A stretch of 64,000 nucleotides of DNA, taken from positions 105,011 to 169,010 of the forward strand of contig NZ_LYBV02000036.1 of NCBI RefSeq assembly GCF_001660705.2, given 5' to 3'. The translations under genes and the position numbers were made by a program. Positions 46,163 through 55,108 of this stretch are shown here, one piece after another. The notes beneath the pieces were generated by a model, which was not told the DNA's origin, ran no database searches, and saw nothing but the letters and a program-made list of their open reading frames with translations. This DNA is from Saccharicrinis aurantiacus. GTDB taxonomy: Bacteria; Bacteroidota; Bacteroidia; Bacteroidales; Marinilabiliaceae. Each line of letters opens with the position of its first letter. Position 1 is the stretch's first letter.

Positions 46163-46259
46163 GTACCCGGCTGCGTGAGGGATTGAAGTGGAAACCCCAC
46201 AGCTGCGGAAGGCAGCGAGGAGTTGAAACGAAAAGCCCGACCCTTTAGGGGCACGCCCA
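46163..46259. repeat. GC-rich dispersed repeat
   Basis: A GC-rich block (GTACCCGGCTGCGTGAGG, AGCTGCGGAAGGCAGCGAGG, AGTTGAAACGAAAAGCCCGA, TAGGGGCACGCCC) between two convergent genes, ending 11 bp from the hutG stop. It does not resemble the coding DNA around it. From memory the pattern of 'GGCAGCGAGGAGTTGAAACG' is common between genes in Bacteroidota. Only one copy is in the window. Confidence 0.6.
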
Positions 46260-46269
46260 AAAAAAATAG

Positions 46270-47223
46270 TTATTGGTTTACCACATAATCAATCATACGT
46301 GCGGCCAATCCTGCAGTCACATTATCTTGGTCTAAGGATGGATTTAACTCCGCGATATCCAAGGCGATTACCTTTTGGCTGCTTAATAACTCAGTGAGCA
46401 CTTTTAAGGCAAACTTTGGCGTAATGCCCAAAGCAGATGGCGCACTCACTCCGGGTGCAAACGCCGATGAGAAAGCATCTAAATCGATGGTGATATAAAG
46501 ATGATCTACCTTACTTGCAAATTGATTTAATTCTGCCTTGATTTTCTCAAATCCATCACCATATTCTTCGCAGTTTTCCCAAGGGATAAAGCTTAGTTTT
46601 TTGCTTTCGGCATAGTTAAATAAAGCGCGAGTGTTGCCTTGTTGCTGTATGCCAATGGCTAAATATTCTACGTTTCGTGGATGTTCTTCTATAATCTGAT
46701 AAAAGGGTGTGCCCGAGTTTCCAGCTGCAGTTTTTACTCTAAAATCGAAGTGCGCATCAAAGTTGATAATGCCAATTTTTGGTTTGTTGTCTGCCTCAAA
46801 GCTATTCCATATACCTTTAAAAGTAGCATAGGCAATATCGTGACCACCACCAATACCAATGGGAAAACACTGTGCATTTAAGGCTTGGGTAATCACCGTT
46901 GCATAGTCATCCTGACAAGCTTCCATGTTATTGTCAATGCAAGGAATATTACCCACATCTGCAATTTTGATATCATTGAAATGAACGGGAACTTTAGCCA
47001 GTTTATTACGGATGGCATCAGGACCTTTGGCTGCTCCTAAACGTCCTTGGTTTCGTTTTACACCCTCGTGGCAGGTATAACCCACAATAGCATAATTGTA
47101 GTTGCTAAGAGAATCCGTTGGTTGCAAACAATCAATAATTTGATACCAATATTCGTTATCAACGCTAGTCGCTCGTCCTTGCCAAAGCTCTTTGGATGCT
47201 GGTATGTGGTTTTTTGTTGTCAT
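46270..47223 (-). CDS. hutG: Formimidoylglutamase HutG (arginase/ureohydrolase family)
   Basis: The 317-residue enzyme carries the manganese-binding motifs of the ureohydrolase family: GGGHD (125-129), DAHFD (156-160) and DLDAF further on, with SAPSALG near the end. In the setting of hutH, hutU and hutI it is formimidoylglutamase, which splits N-formimidoylglutamate to glutamate and formamide. It is separated from hutI by 182 bp with a repeat pair, so it may be read from the same or a second transcript. Confidence 0.93.
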   Translation of the reverse strand: MTTKNHIPASKELWQGRATSVDNEYWYQIIDCLQPTDSLSNYNYAIVGYTCHEGVKRNQGRLGAAKGPDAIRNKLAKVPVHFNDIKIADVGNIPCIDNNMEACQDDYATVITQALNAQCFPIGIGGGHDIAYATFKGIWNSFEADNKPKIGIINFDAHFDFRVKTAAGNSGTPFYQIIEEHPRNVEYLAIGIQQQGNTRALFNYAESKKLSFIPWENCEEYGDGFEKIKAELNQFASKVDHLYITIDLDAFSSAFAPGVSAPSALGITPKFALKVLTELLSSQKVIALDIAELNPSLDQDNVTAGLAARMIDYVVNQ

Positions 47224-47254
47224 TTCTTTTTAATTTTTGATTAACCAGCCTGCT

Positions 47255-47343
47255 CGTCATTCCGAGGCACGAAGGAATCTCAAGGCGTAATTAGAGATAT
47301 TTATAAATTTCGCCTTGAGATCGCTTCTTTCATCGCGATGACG
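47255..47343. repeat. Palindromic intergenic repeat pair between hutI and hutG
   Basis: CGTCATTCCGAGGCACGAAG and GAATCTCAAGGCG at the left, and CGCCTTGAGATCGC and CATCGCGATGACG at the right, are imperfect reverse complements. It is the same family as at 7732-7808. Confidence 0.8.
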
Positions 47344-47405
47344 CAATATCGTGTCTCTGTGTTAATACAGTATATGCCTCTTATCTAATGTCTAAAATCT
47401 TTAAT

Positions 47406-48644
47406 CTAGCTATGCTCTTCACCGCTAATAAAAACTTTATCAATTAAATTGCTGCCAAAGTTATATGGTAAACTGTGGTACGAATTTACTTTATCCGTCA
47501 ACAATAAATTGGCTTTTTTACCTACAGTGATTGAACCCACCTCAGCTTCTACCCCCATGGCGTACGCTCCGTTAATGGTTGCTGCATTGATGGCCTCTTC
47601 CGGGGTCATTTTCATTTTGATGCAAGCCGCTGCCACAGCAAAATTCATATTACCCGATGGCGCTGAACCCGGATTGTAATCGCTAGCCAAAGCTATAGGT
47701 AAATCTGCATCAATCATTTTACGCGCTGGTGTGTAAGGGATATTTAAAAAGAAAGAACATCCTGGCAAAGCCACAGGCATGGTTTTAGAATCCTTAATAG
47801 CTACAATATCTTCGTCGTTGATTACCTCTAAATGATCGAGCGACAAGGCATTGTTTTTTACACCTGCTGCTACACCACCAATGGCGTTAAACTGATTTAC
47901 ATGAATTTTTGCTTTTATGCCCAAAGCGGCTCCTGCTTGCATCAATCGTTCTGTATCCTCAACCGAGAAATAGCCTTTTTCGCAAAACACATCAATGTAG
48001 TCGGCAAGGTTTTCTTTTTTGATCTCAGGTAAAAGTACATCTGTTAATAACAAAAGGTAGCCTTCCTTATTGTTTTTGTAGGCTTCGGGAATGGCGTGAG
48101 CTCCTAAAAATGTAGCTTTTATAGGGAGATTAAATTCCGCTTTTAAGCGTTGAATAACACGAAGCATTTTTAACTCCGAATCTACCGTTAGTCCATAGCC
48201 CGATTTAATTTCGATGGCACCCGTACCTTCGCGCATAACACCAAGTAAGCGCTCTTTGCTTTGCTCGTACAGCTCATCCTCAGAGGTGTTGGCTAATACT
48301 TTGGTTGAGTTCAGAATACCACCACCTTTTTGGGCAATATCCTCGTAGGACAAACCTTTTATTTTATCCACAAACTCACCTTCGCGGTTGCCGGCATATA
48401 CAATATGCGTATGCGAGTCGCACCAAGCTGGAAGTACTAATCTTCCGGTGGCATCAATGGTTTCCACATCAGTTAGCGCAGGACAAGCATCCATGCTGCC
48501 GTACTCTTTTATAAGACCATCCTTAATCCATAAAAAAGCATTTGCAATAATCGGAAGTTCGTTCATTTGGGCACCCGCAACAAATTGCGGTGCCTCTGAA
48601 CGAACTTGTACCAATTCTTTAATATTGATAAATAGCTTTTCCAT
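47406..48644 (-). CDS. hutI: Imidazolonepropionase HutI
   Basis: A 412-residue amidohydrolase with the metal-binding H78-x-H80 in WCDSHTHIVYAGNREGE, FLGAHAIPEAYK, VDVFCEKGYF-like YIDVFCEKGYFS and ASDYNPGSAPSGN near the C terminus, all typical of HutI. It opens imidazolone propionate to N-formimidoylglutamate, third step of histidine degradation. The gene overlaps the hutU stop by one base (TAATG), so the two are translationally linked. Confidence 0.97.
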   Translation of the reverse strand: MEKLFINIKELVQVRSEAPQFVAGAQMNELPIIANAFLWIKDGLIKEYGSMDACPALTDVETIDATGRLVLPAWCDSHTHIVYAGNREGEFVDKIKGLSYEDIAQKGGGILNSTKVLANTSEDELYEQSKERLLGVMREGTGAIEIKSGYGLTVDSELKMLRVIQRLKAEFNLPIKATFLGAHAIPEAYKNNKEGYLLLLTDVLLPEIKKENLADYIDVFCEKGYFSVEDTERLMQAGAALGIKAKIHVNQFNAIGGVAAGVKNNALSLDHLEVINDEDIVAIKDSKTMPVALPGCSFFLNIPYTPARKMIDADLPIALASDYNPGSAPSGNMNFAVAAACIKMKMTPEEAINAATINGAYAMGVEAEVGSITVGKKANLLLTDKVNSYHSLPYNFGSNLIDKVFISGEEHS

Positions 48645-50641
48645 TAAAATAAGGTTTCAAGTAATTTATCATCAACTATATTAGGAAGCGTTACGCGCAG
48701 TGTTTTCGAACGTTCCATTTCGCGTTTTATGGCAAACATGGCTTCCTTATTGCGTGCCCAACTTCGGCGGGCAATACCGTTGTTTACATCAAAAAACAAC
48801 ATACGCTTCACTTTCTCTTGTGCTTGTTCGCTGCCATCGAGTAGGAGACCAAAACCGCCGTTCATTACTTCGCCCCAGCCTACGCCGCCACCGTTATGGA
48901 TAGAAACCCATGTGGCGCCTCTAAAGCTATCGCCAATTACGTTGTGTATGGCCATGTCGGCAGTAAATTTACTACCATCGTATATGTTCGAAGTCTCGCG
49001 ATATGGCGAATCGGTTCCACTCACATCGTGGTGGTCGCGACCCAATACCACAGGACCAATAATACCTTTTTCAATGGCTTCGTTAAAGGCACAGGCTATT
49101 TTTGCACGTCCTTCGGCATCGGCATATAAAATTCGGGCCTGCGAACCTACCACCATTTTATTGGCACCAGCTTGCTGAATCCAAGTAATATTATCTTGCA
49201 TCTGCAATGCAATTTCTGGTGGCGACTGCTGCATAATTTCTTCTAAAACCTGCGCTGCAATGGCATCTGTTTTGGCCAAGTCTTCGGCTTTACCACTGGC
49301 ACAAACCCAGCGGAAAGGACCAAAGCCATAATCGAAACACATTGGACCTAAAATATCTTGCACATAAGATGGATAGCGGAAATCAATATTGTTTTCGGCC
49401 ATTACATCGGCGCCAGCTCTTGATGATTCAAGTAGGAAGGCATTTCCATAATCGAAAAAGTAAGTACCCTTGGCTGTATGTTGGTTAATAGCTGCCACAT
49501 GTCTGCGCAGTGATTCCTGAACCTTCTCTTTAAATAAAGCAGGATTTTCTTTTATCATGGTGTTGGCCTCTTCGTACGAGATGCCCGCAGGGTAGTAACC
49601 GCCTGTCCATGGAATATGTAACGACGTTTGATCGGAACCCACATGGATGAAAATACCTTTGTTATAGAACTGCTCCCAGATATCCACCACATTACCAATA
49701 AAAGCAATGGAAACGGTTTCTCCATTTTCTTGGGCTTGTTTTACTCTTTCCACCAAGGTATCCATGGTTTCAATCAACTCATCAACCCATCCTTGCTCGT
49801 GTCTTTTACGTGCTGCTTTTTCGTTTACCTCGGCAGCCACAGAAATACATCCGGTGATGTTACCTGCTTTGGGTTGCGCACCACTCATACCACCCAATCC
49901 TGCTGTAACAAACACTTTACCTTGTGGCTTTTCGTCTGCTTTCAGAATTTTACGGAAGGCATTCATTAACGTGATGGTAGTTCCGTGTACAATACCTTGT
50001 GGGCCAATGTACATATACGATCCCGCTGTCATTTGTCCGTATTGGGTAACGCCAAGGGCATTGTATTTTTCCCAATCATCGGGTTTAGAATGATTCGGAA
50101 TCATCATACCATTACTCACAATTACACGTGGTGCATCGGCCGATGAAGGGAACAATCCCATTGGGTGACCCGAGTACATGTGTAAGGTTTGTGCATTGGT
50201 CATGTTGGTCAAATACTGCATGGTAAGCAAGTATTGCGCCCAGTTTTGAAAAACAGCACCGTTACCACCGTAGGTAATCAACTCCTCGGGATGTTGTGCC
50301 ACTGCGGGATCCAAGTTGTTTTGAATCATCAACATAATGGCTGCTGCTTGTTCCGTTTTTGCCGGATACTCTGAAATGGCGCGGGCGTGCATTTTATATT
50401 CAGGCTTAAAGCGATACATATAAATACGACCATATTCCATTAATTCGGTGGCAAATTCTTGTGCCAATTCAGCGTGCCACTCGGCAGGAAAATAGCGCAA
50501 GGCATTTCTGATGGCCAACTTTTTTTCGTCGGCCGATAATATATCTTTTCTTTTTGGAGCGCGGTTGGCACCTATAGGATATTCCCTTTTTTCAGGAAGT
50601 TGAGAAGGGATTCCTTGTAATATCTGTTGTTTAAAATCCAT
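48644..50641 (-). CDS. hutU: Urocanate hydratase HutU
   Basis: The 665-residue enzyme is longer than the 555-residue enterobacterial form, as in other Bacteroidota. It shows MYSGHPMGLFPSSADAPRVI, GGLGGMSGAQPKA (NAD binding) and the FRWVCASGKAEDL segment with the active-site cysteine, and NGGGVGWGEVMNGGFGL near the end. It adds water to urocanate with tightly bound NAD as electrophile. It lies 2 bp behind hutH and overlaps hutI. Confidence 0.97.
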   Translation of the reverse strand: MDFKQQILQGIPSQLPEKREYPIGANRAPKRKDILSADEKKLAIRNALRYFPAEWHAELAQEFATELMEYGRIYMYRFKPEYKMHARAISEYPAKTEQAAAIMLMIQNNLDPAVAQHPEELITYGGNGAVFQNWAQYLLTMQYLTNMTNAQTLHMYSGHPMGLFPSSADAPRVIVSNGMMIPNHSKPDDWEKYNALGVTQYGQMTAGSYMYIGPQGIVHGTTITLMNAFRKILKADEKPQGKVFVTAGLGGMSGAQPKAGNITGCISVAAEVNEKAARKRHEQGWVDELIETMDTLVERVKQAQENGETVSIAFIGNVVDIWEQFYNKGIFIHVGSDQTSLHIPWTGGYYPAGISYEEANTMIKENPALFKEKVQESLRRHVAAINQHTAKGTYFFDYGNAFLLESSRAGADVMAENNIDFRYPSYVQDILGPMCFDYGFGPFRWVCASGKAEDLAKTDAIAAQVLEEIMQQSPPEIALQMQDNITWIQQAGANKMVVGSQARILYADAEGRAKIACAFNEAIEKGIIGPVVLGRDHHDVSGTDSPYRETSNIYDGSKFTADMAIHNVIGDSFRGATWVSIHNGGGVGWGEVMNGGFGLLLDGSEQAQEKVKRMLFFDVNNGIARRSWARNKEAMFAIKREMERSKTLRVTLPNIVDDKLLETLF

Positions 50642-50643
50642 AA

Positions 50644-52134
50644 TTAATTTACCCTAAACGATTTTGTTTTTACCAATTCAATCATGTTGTTAATGTCGTC
50701 CTTTAAAATGCGGTCGTCCATTAATTTATCCACCTTGCTGCGGATTAATGCGTAAGCCTCTTCAATAATATCAGAGAAAGTATTTGGTCTTCTGAACTCT
50801 ACTGCTTGCGCACCATACATTAATTCAATGGCCAATATTTTATCTAAGTTACCTAGAATTTGATTAAACTTTCTACCAGAGATGCTTCCCATAGAAACAT
50901 GATCTTCCTGACCCAATGAGGTTGGAACACTATCAGCCGAAGGCGGGAAACATAATGATTTGTTCTCAGTAACCAATGCGGCTGTTGTGTATTGCGGAAT
51001 CATAAAACCAGAGTTTAAGCCGCCTTTTTCGGTTAATAAACGCGGTAAACCATATTTACCTTCTATAATTAAGAAACATCTTCTGTCGGAAATATTACCC
51101 AACTCGGCAGCAGCAATAGAGGCATAATCCAAGGCCATTGCCAAAGGCTGTCCGTGGAAATTACCACCCGAAATGGCTACTGTTTCGCTCAATACAATTG
51201 GGTTATCAGTAACGGAGTTCATCTCTACCTCGGCCAATTCCTTAAGGTGATACCAGGCGTTACGCGAGGCTCCGTGTACTTGTGGAATACAGCGCATAGA
51301 GTAGGGGTCTTGCACGCGTTCGCAATCTTTGTGCGAGGCAATGTTCTGTGATTTCTCGAATAAACGACGCATATGGCGAGCCACTTCTAAGCTTCCTTTG
51401 AAAGGACGGATGGTGTGCAGTTCTTCCATAAATGGCGATTCACTACCTTTGTAACCCTCTAAGGTAAATGCACCAGCCACATCGGCAAGCTCTAATAGGT
51501 AGGCCATTTTTTCGATGCCCATAATCGTGTGCGCCAATATAAATTGGGTACCATTAATTAGGGCTAAACCTTCTTTGGCTTGCAGTGTAATTGGCTCTAA
51601 ATTGTGTTGTTTTAAAACTTCAGCAGCAGGAATAATTTCATCCTTAACCCAAAATTCGCCTTCGCCTAAAAGTGGCAAAAATAAGTGAGAAAGTGGTGCT
51701 AAATCGCCCGATGCGCCTACAGAACCTTGCTCAGGAACAACAGGTAGTATATTGTTTTCGATGAAATAGATGATGCGTTCCACTACTTCTAAACGGATGC
51801 CCGAGAAACCCTGACATAAAGCGTGTACCTTACAAATCATCATGATTTTAGATAGCTTTTTATCGATGGGATTACCTACGCCAACGGCATGCGAAATCAG
51901 TAAGTTTTCTTGTAATTGACTGGTTTCTTCGGCTGTAATTTGCACATCGCACAAGGGGCCAAAACCAGTATTGATACCGTAAACAGCTTGGTCTGAGTTG
52001 GCCATAATTTCTACTTTGGCTCTACAGGCGTTTACTTTTTCTATGGCTTCGTCAGTAATTGCGCCTTTAAGTTCGCCAGTGGCTAAGGCCATTACTTTTT
52101 CGGTGGTAAGGGAATCTATTCCGTATTTAAACAT
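50644..52134 (-). CDS. hutH: Histidine ammonia-lyase HutH
   Basis: A 496-residue lyase with A141-S142-G143 in GSVGASGDLAPLSH, the three residues that cyclise into the MIO cofactor, and the active-site pattern YGINTGFGP near residue 52. It removes ammonia from histidine to give urocanate, first step of the pathway. First gene of hutH-hutU-hutI, in front of which a LysR gene points the other way with a 181 bp control region. Confidence 0.97.
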   Translation of the reverse strand: MFKYGIDSLTTEKVMALATGELKGAITDEAIEKVNACRAKVEIMANSDQAVYGINTGFGPLCDVQITAEETSQLQENLLISHAVGVGNPIDKKLSKIMMICKVHALCQGFSGIRLEVVERIIYFIENNILPVVPEQGSVGASGDLAPLSHLFLPLLGEGEFWVKDEIIPAAEVLKQHNLEPITLQAKEGLALINGTQFILAHTIMGIEKMAYLLELADVAGAFTLEGYKGSESPFMEELHTIRPFKGSLEVARHMRRLFEKSQNIASHKDCERVQDPYSMRCIPQVHGASRNAWYHLKELAEVEMNSVTDNPIVLSETVAISGGNFHGQPLAMALDYASIAAAELGNISDRRCFLIIEGKYGLPRLLTEKGGLNSGFMIPQYTTAALVTENKSLCFPPSADSVPTSLGQEDHVSMGSISGRKFNQILGNLDKILAIELMYGAQAVEFRRPNTFSDIIEEAYALIRSKVDKLMDDRILKDDINNMIELVKTKSFRVN

Positions 52135-52315
52135 CGTATTTATTTTTTGTATTATTCTATAATTAAATAGATGGTAGGGTTTGAGTTAAGCTTATGATTC
52201 TAGCTACAAGCCTATTGTCACTCATCTAATATCTAATCAACTCAACTAGATATATTGCAAAATTATCTCTAATTTTGATGCCTAACAAGACTATATTAAT
52301 CACCAATTAATAACT

Positions 52316-53194
52316 ATGAGTTATCAAATAGAGTACCGTCACTTCAAATATTTCTTATCTGTTGCTCAGGAATTGCATTTTCGTAAGGCGGCAGAGAAAT
52401 TGTACATATCGCAGCCTGGTTTAAGCAGGCAGATTAAGCAATTGGAAGATGATATGGGGGTGAAGCTGTTTGAACGTCACAATAGAAAGGTGGAGTTAAC
52501 GCCAGCAGGTACTTATTTTGCATCTGCCCTAGAGAAGCATTTTAAAATGCTTGATGAAGTGATTGAGCACACCAAATTACTGAACGATGGCATGGCCGGA
52601 AAGCTTACCATTGGCTATGTGGGATCGGCCATGCAGCGTGAGATTCCGGATTTGTTATTAAAGTTTCAGGAAGTAAATAATAAGGTGCTGATTACCCTTA
52701 AGGAGATGGATAATAGTACCCAAGTTGAAGCCATACTGAACAATGGCATTGATGTTGGTTTTGTGCGCCAAAGTTGGTTGCCCAAGCACATTGGCGTAAA
52801 GGAAACCAAGGAAGAAACCTTTGCGGTGGTATTGCCTAAATCGCACCCCATCACTCAAGATACCTTTACGGGGCTTTCGCAGTTTAAGGATGAGCATTTT
52901 ATTTTGTTCGACTCGCAGTACAGCGAATCGTATTACGAAACAGTAATGCAAATATTCGACGATAGTGGGTTTACACCCATTATTTCGCACTCTACGGTAA
53001 ATGCCAGTTCTATATTTCGCTTGGTAGAAAATAAGTTGGGCGTGTCTATTGTGCCCACTTCCCTGGTGCAAGGTTACGATATGGCCATTAAGGTAATTGA
53101 GTTGGATAAAATACCGCAGCGTACTTCGCTAAAAATTATATGGAACGAGAATAACCCAAATCCAGTATTGGGTACTTTTTTGGAGTTGATCTAA
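52316..53194 (+). CDS. LysR-type transcriptional regulator, divergent from hut operon
   Basis: The 292-residue protein has a LysR winged helix (RHFKYFLSVAQELHFRKAAE, ISQPGLSRQIKQLEDD) and a periplasmic-binding-like effector domain. It resembles the CatM/BenM-type branch. Being divergent from hutH it is a good candidate to control histidine use, perhaps in response to urocanate, though the effector is inferred only. TAATTTTG at 52270-52277 fits a -7 box for it. Confidence 0.85.
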   Translation: MSYQIEYRHFKYFLSVAQELHFRKAAEKLYISQPGLSRQIKQLEDDMGVKLFERHNRKVELTPAGTYFASALEKHFKMLDEVIEHTKLLNDGMAGKLTIGYVGSAMQREIPDLLLKFQEVNNKVLITLKEMDNSTQVEAILNNGIDVGFVRQSWLPKHIGVKETKEETFAVVLPKSHPITQDTFTGLSQFKDEHFILFDSQYSESYYETVMQIFDDSGFTPIISHSTVNASSIFRLVENKLGVSIVPTSLVQGYDMAIKVIELDKIPQRTSLKIIWNENNPNPVLGTFLELI

Positions 53195-53275
53195 ATATTT
53201 AAGTAATCAACAATAATTAAGGGAGTAATTTATTATTTTCGCACAAAATCTAACATAACTTTAATATTCCTAACT

Positions 53276-53890
53276 ATGAAGAAACTCCTATTGTTGATTT
53301 GTGTTTTGTTTTGTATAAATGCAGCAAGTCAAGAATCTAAGAAATTATATTACCAATTAAATATAGGGACAAGTCTTTCTATTCCGTCTCAATCTTCTGT
53401 AGCTGCTTCAGCTAATAGTGAAGGCTTAGGAAGTAAGTATTATTCTGATTTTGGTTACTTTATTAATTCAGTTGTTTCATTACGTTCAGGTGAACGTTCA
53501 GGGTTTACTTCAGGATTAAATTTAATAATGATTAATACTGAGATTGATGAAGAGTTAGGAGTCGTAACTTTTAAAGGGAGTCGACATGTAAGCTACTTAC
53601 AAGTCCCATTACTGTTTGATTTTTATTTAAGTAAGCGTATTAGTTTATCTGCAGGAGTTTATGGTGGAGTACTTCTTTCAGTGAAGGAAAAAGGAATATT
53701 TTATTTCTACAAAGCTTTTTATGACAAAGAGTCACTTTTTGCCGCCATACCTAAACTTTGTACCGCCATACCTTGCCTTTTTATGATCATACCTCGCCTT
53801 TTACTGACAAAGAGTCGCTTTTTGCTACCATACCCCAACTTTACAGCCCCATACCTTACCTTTTCAGCTTTAGGAGACCCTAATATGTGA
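53276..53890 (+). pseudogene. Outer-membrane barrel protein gene, 3' part replaced by a 21-bp repeat array
   Basis: The first 149 codons encode a signal peptide (MKKLLLLICVLFCINAASQ) and strands of a small PorT-like barrel (QLNIGTSLSIPSQS, GFTSGLNLIMINTE, SYLQVPLLFDFYL, ISLSAGVYGGVLLS). From about 53723 the frame runs into a repeat array and reads seven-residue repeats (KLCTAIP, CLFMIIP, RLLLTKS, NFTAPYL) unlike any barrel strand. The last strands and the terminal aromatic residue needed for outer-membrane insertion are missing, so the protein is probably not functional, unless the new tail is tolerated. A relative of normal length would have about 190-200 barrel residues. A TATTTTCG -7 box lies at 53234-53241. 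Confidence 0.75.
53723..53871. repeat. 21-bp-period array with CCATACC/GACAAAG cores
   Basis: Heptamer cores begin at 53723 (GACAAAG), 53745, 53766, 53787 (CATACC type), 53806 (GACAAAG), 53828 and 53849 (CCATACC); steps are 22, 21, 21, 19, 22 and 21 bp. Each core is followed about 11 bases on by CTTT or ACTTT. The array sits inside the 3' end of an outer-membrane protein gene. Period and layout match the array at 5726-5892, though the core differs. Confidence 0.85.
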
Positions 53891-53960
53891 TAAAGGCCTA
53901 TTTATTTTAGTTCTAAATTAACATATGTAGATGTACATAATTAAAGTTTTGCTATTTTCA

Positions 53961-54062
53961 TAGCCAAATTGTGTATCCCCCACTGGCATATATATTGCCA
54001 TTTAAGGTGAGTATACAGATATACTCTATGGTAATATATGCATAGTGTGAGGATATATTCAA
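53961..54062. repeat. Long imperfect hairpin E0 in front of the first cassette
   Basis: TATCCCCCACTGGCATATAT (from 53974) pairs imperfectly with ATATATGCATAGTGTGAGGATA (ends 54055, only its middle quoted: ATGCATAGTGTGAGG), with TTG outside on the left and CAA on the right. A perfect inner hairpin GAGTATA-CAGA-TATACTC occupies 54009-54026. It ends at the GTTGCCAACA that opens the first cassette. Its sequence is unrelated to E1, E2 and E4. Confidence 0.6.
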
Positions 54063-54914
54063 GTTGCCAACAATTGAACTCAAGAGAGATATGAAACTTT
54101 TAACAATATTTAGACTCATTCTATCCCTATTTATTATTCTAATTCCTACGACTAACTTTGGTCAAGTAATTCAAGTTGATACTTTTCATAGCTCTAAAAA
54201 TTTAAAAATTTACGACATAATAAAATACAAAGGAAGTTGTACAGTACAAATAGCAGAGTCTGATACGTCAATTATGTACAATAATTGGCTTTATTATGAT
54301 TTTAAATTAGATAGTTTAAAGAAAACCGAAACATATTTGACTAGGGATACAATATCTTTTAATCCTGATTTTTTTTTTATCGAACTATATTATTGCTTAG
54401 AACATAGTTGGGCAGGGAATTATCATAACTTGTTCTTTTTATATAATGAAGAATTTAAAGGGAGTAATAAAGGTGTTGTACTTTTAAACAAAGTTAATGA
54501 AAAGAGTAGGTTTTGTGGTTATTTTGGGAAATCAACGCTTGTTCAACTAATAAGAATTCTCAATGATAATATGGTTCTTAATCACAAGAAGGATTTTTCA
54601 TATTTTGATGAAGACTATCTGGTTACCTTGTCATCTTTTAGTAGAAAGATGAAGGTTCTAGTAGTTGATAAAGGGCGAAAGCAAGAGAATGAATATTCTG
54701 TCTATGATTATCAATTTGGCTTAGGCAAAAAGGCATATGAGGAAATTTATAAATTGGGTACTAATTATACATATGATAATTCATCCGAACTGTTTGAATC
54801 ATTTATATCTATAAATAAGAAGCACTTGGAAGAAAGTTATTTATTGTCAGAAATGATTAACAGATATTTGAATGAAAACGAATATTATTTTAAATATAAA
54901 TAACTGTTGGCAAC
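54063..54914 (+). other. Cassette A, delimited by GTTGCCAACA / TGTTGGCAAC
   Basis: The unit opens with GTTGCCAACA at 54063-54072 and closes with its exact reverse complement at 54905-54914, followed directly by element E1 (AAATTGG...). It contains one gene. Unit ends that match each other but not those of the next unit are the pattern expected of circularising gene cassettes. Confidence 0.65.
54091..54903 (+). CDS. Secreted hypothetical protein in cassette A
   Basis: I chose ATG 54091, which begins a signal peptide (MKLLTIFRLILSLFIILIPT, cleavage after NFG); a TTG at 54064 lies in the cassette end sequence and is unlikely. The 270-residue product is rich in Tyr, Asp and Lys with short beta-like stretches and no recognisable domain or lipobox. 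It is exported, probably to the periplasm. The stop codon is only 1 bp before the closing repeat of the cassette, so the gene fills the unit completely. AT-rich like the other cassette genes. Confidence 0.75.
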   Translation: MKLLTIFRLILSLFIILIPTTNFGQVIQVDTFHSSKNLKIYDIIKYKGSCTVQIAESDTSIMYNNWLYYDFKLDSLKKTETYLTRDTISFNPDFFFIELYYCLEHSWAGNYHNLFFLYNEEFKGSNKGVVLLNKVNEKSRFCGYFGKSTLVQLIRILNDNMVLNHKKDFSYFDEDYLVTLSSFSRKMKVLVVDKGRKQENEYSVYDYQFGLGKKAYEEIYKLGTNYTYDNSSELFESFISINKKHLEESYLLSEMINRYLNENEYYFKYK

Positions 54915-55108
54915 AAATTGGAATAAACAATGTGGGGGCGCAGATTATTTGGAAAGTATTATGGAGAAACAAGTTCCGCCAAATCTTTTCATTACATTTG
55001 GGAATGAAAAGTAACAAATAAAATAAAAAGCTTTGGCTCGGTTGGATTTCGGAAGTGGATTTAGGTTTACTCTCCACACTGTTCATCCAAGTAGCCGTTG
55101 TGGCTAGT
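54905..55108. repeat. Cassette-boundary element E1 (long imperfect hairpin)
   Basis: From AAC (54912-54914) to GTT (55097-55099) it is 188 bp. The outer arms are AATAAACAATGTGGGG (ends 54937) with CTCCACACTGTTCAT (from 55072), framed by TTGG and CCAA; the centre has a perfect CTTTTCATT/AATGAAAAG stem (54985-54993 and 55003-55011). E2 and E4 share most of the sequence, including TTCCGC, CTTTTCATT, the AAGCTT region, CTCC(A/G)CAC and CAAGTAGCCGT. Confidence 0.88.

Noticed and set aside
47224..47405. Promoter or operator of hutG in the hutI-hutG gap
   Set aside because: The gap is mostly a known type of palindromic repeat; no -33/-7 pair stands out.
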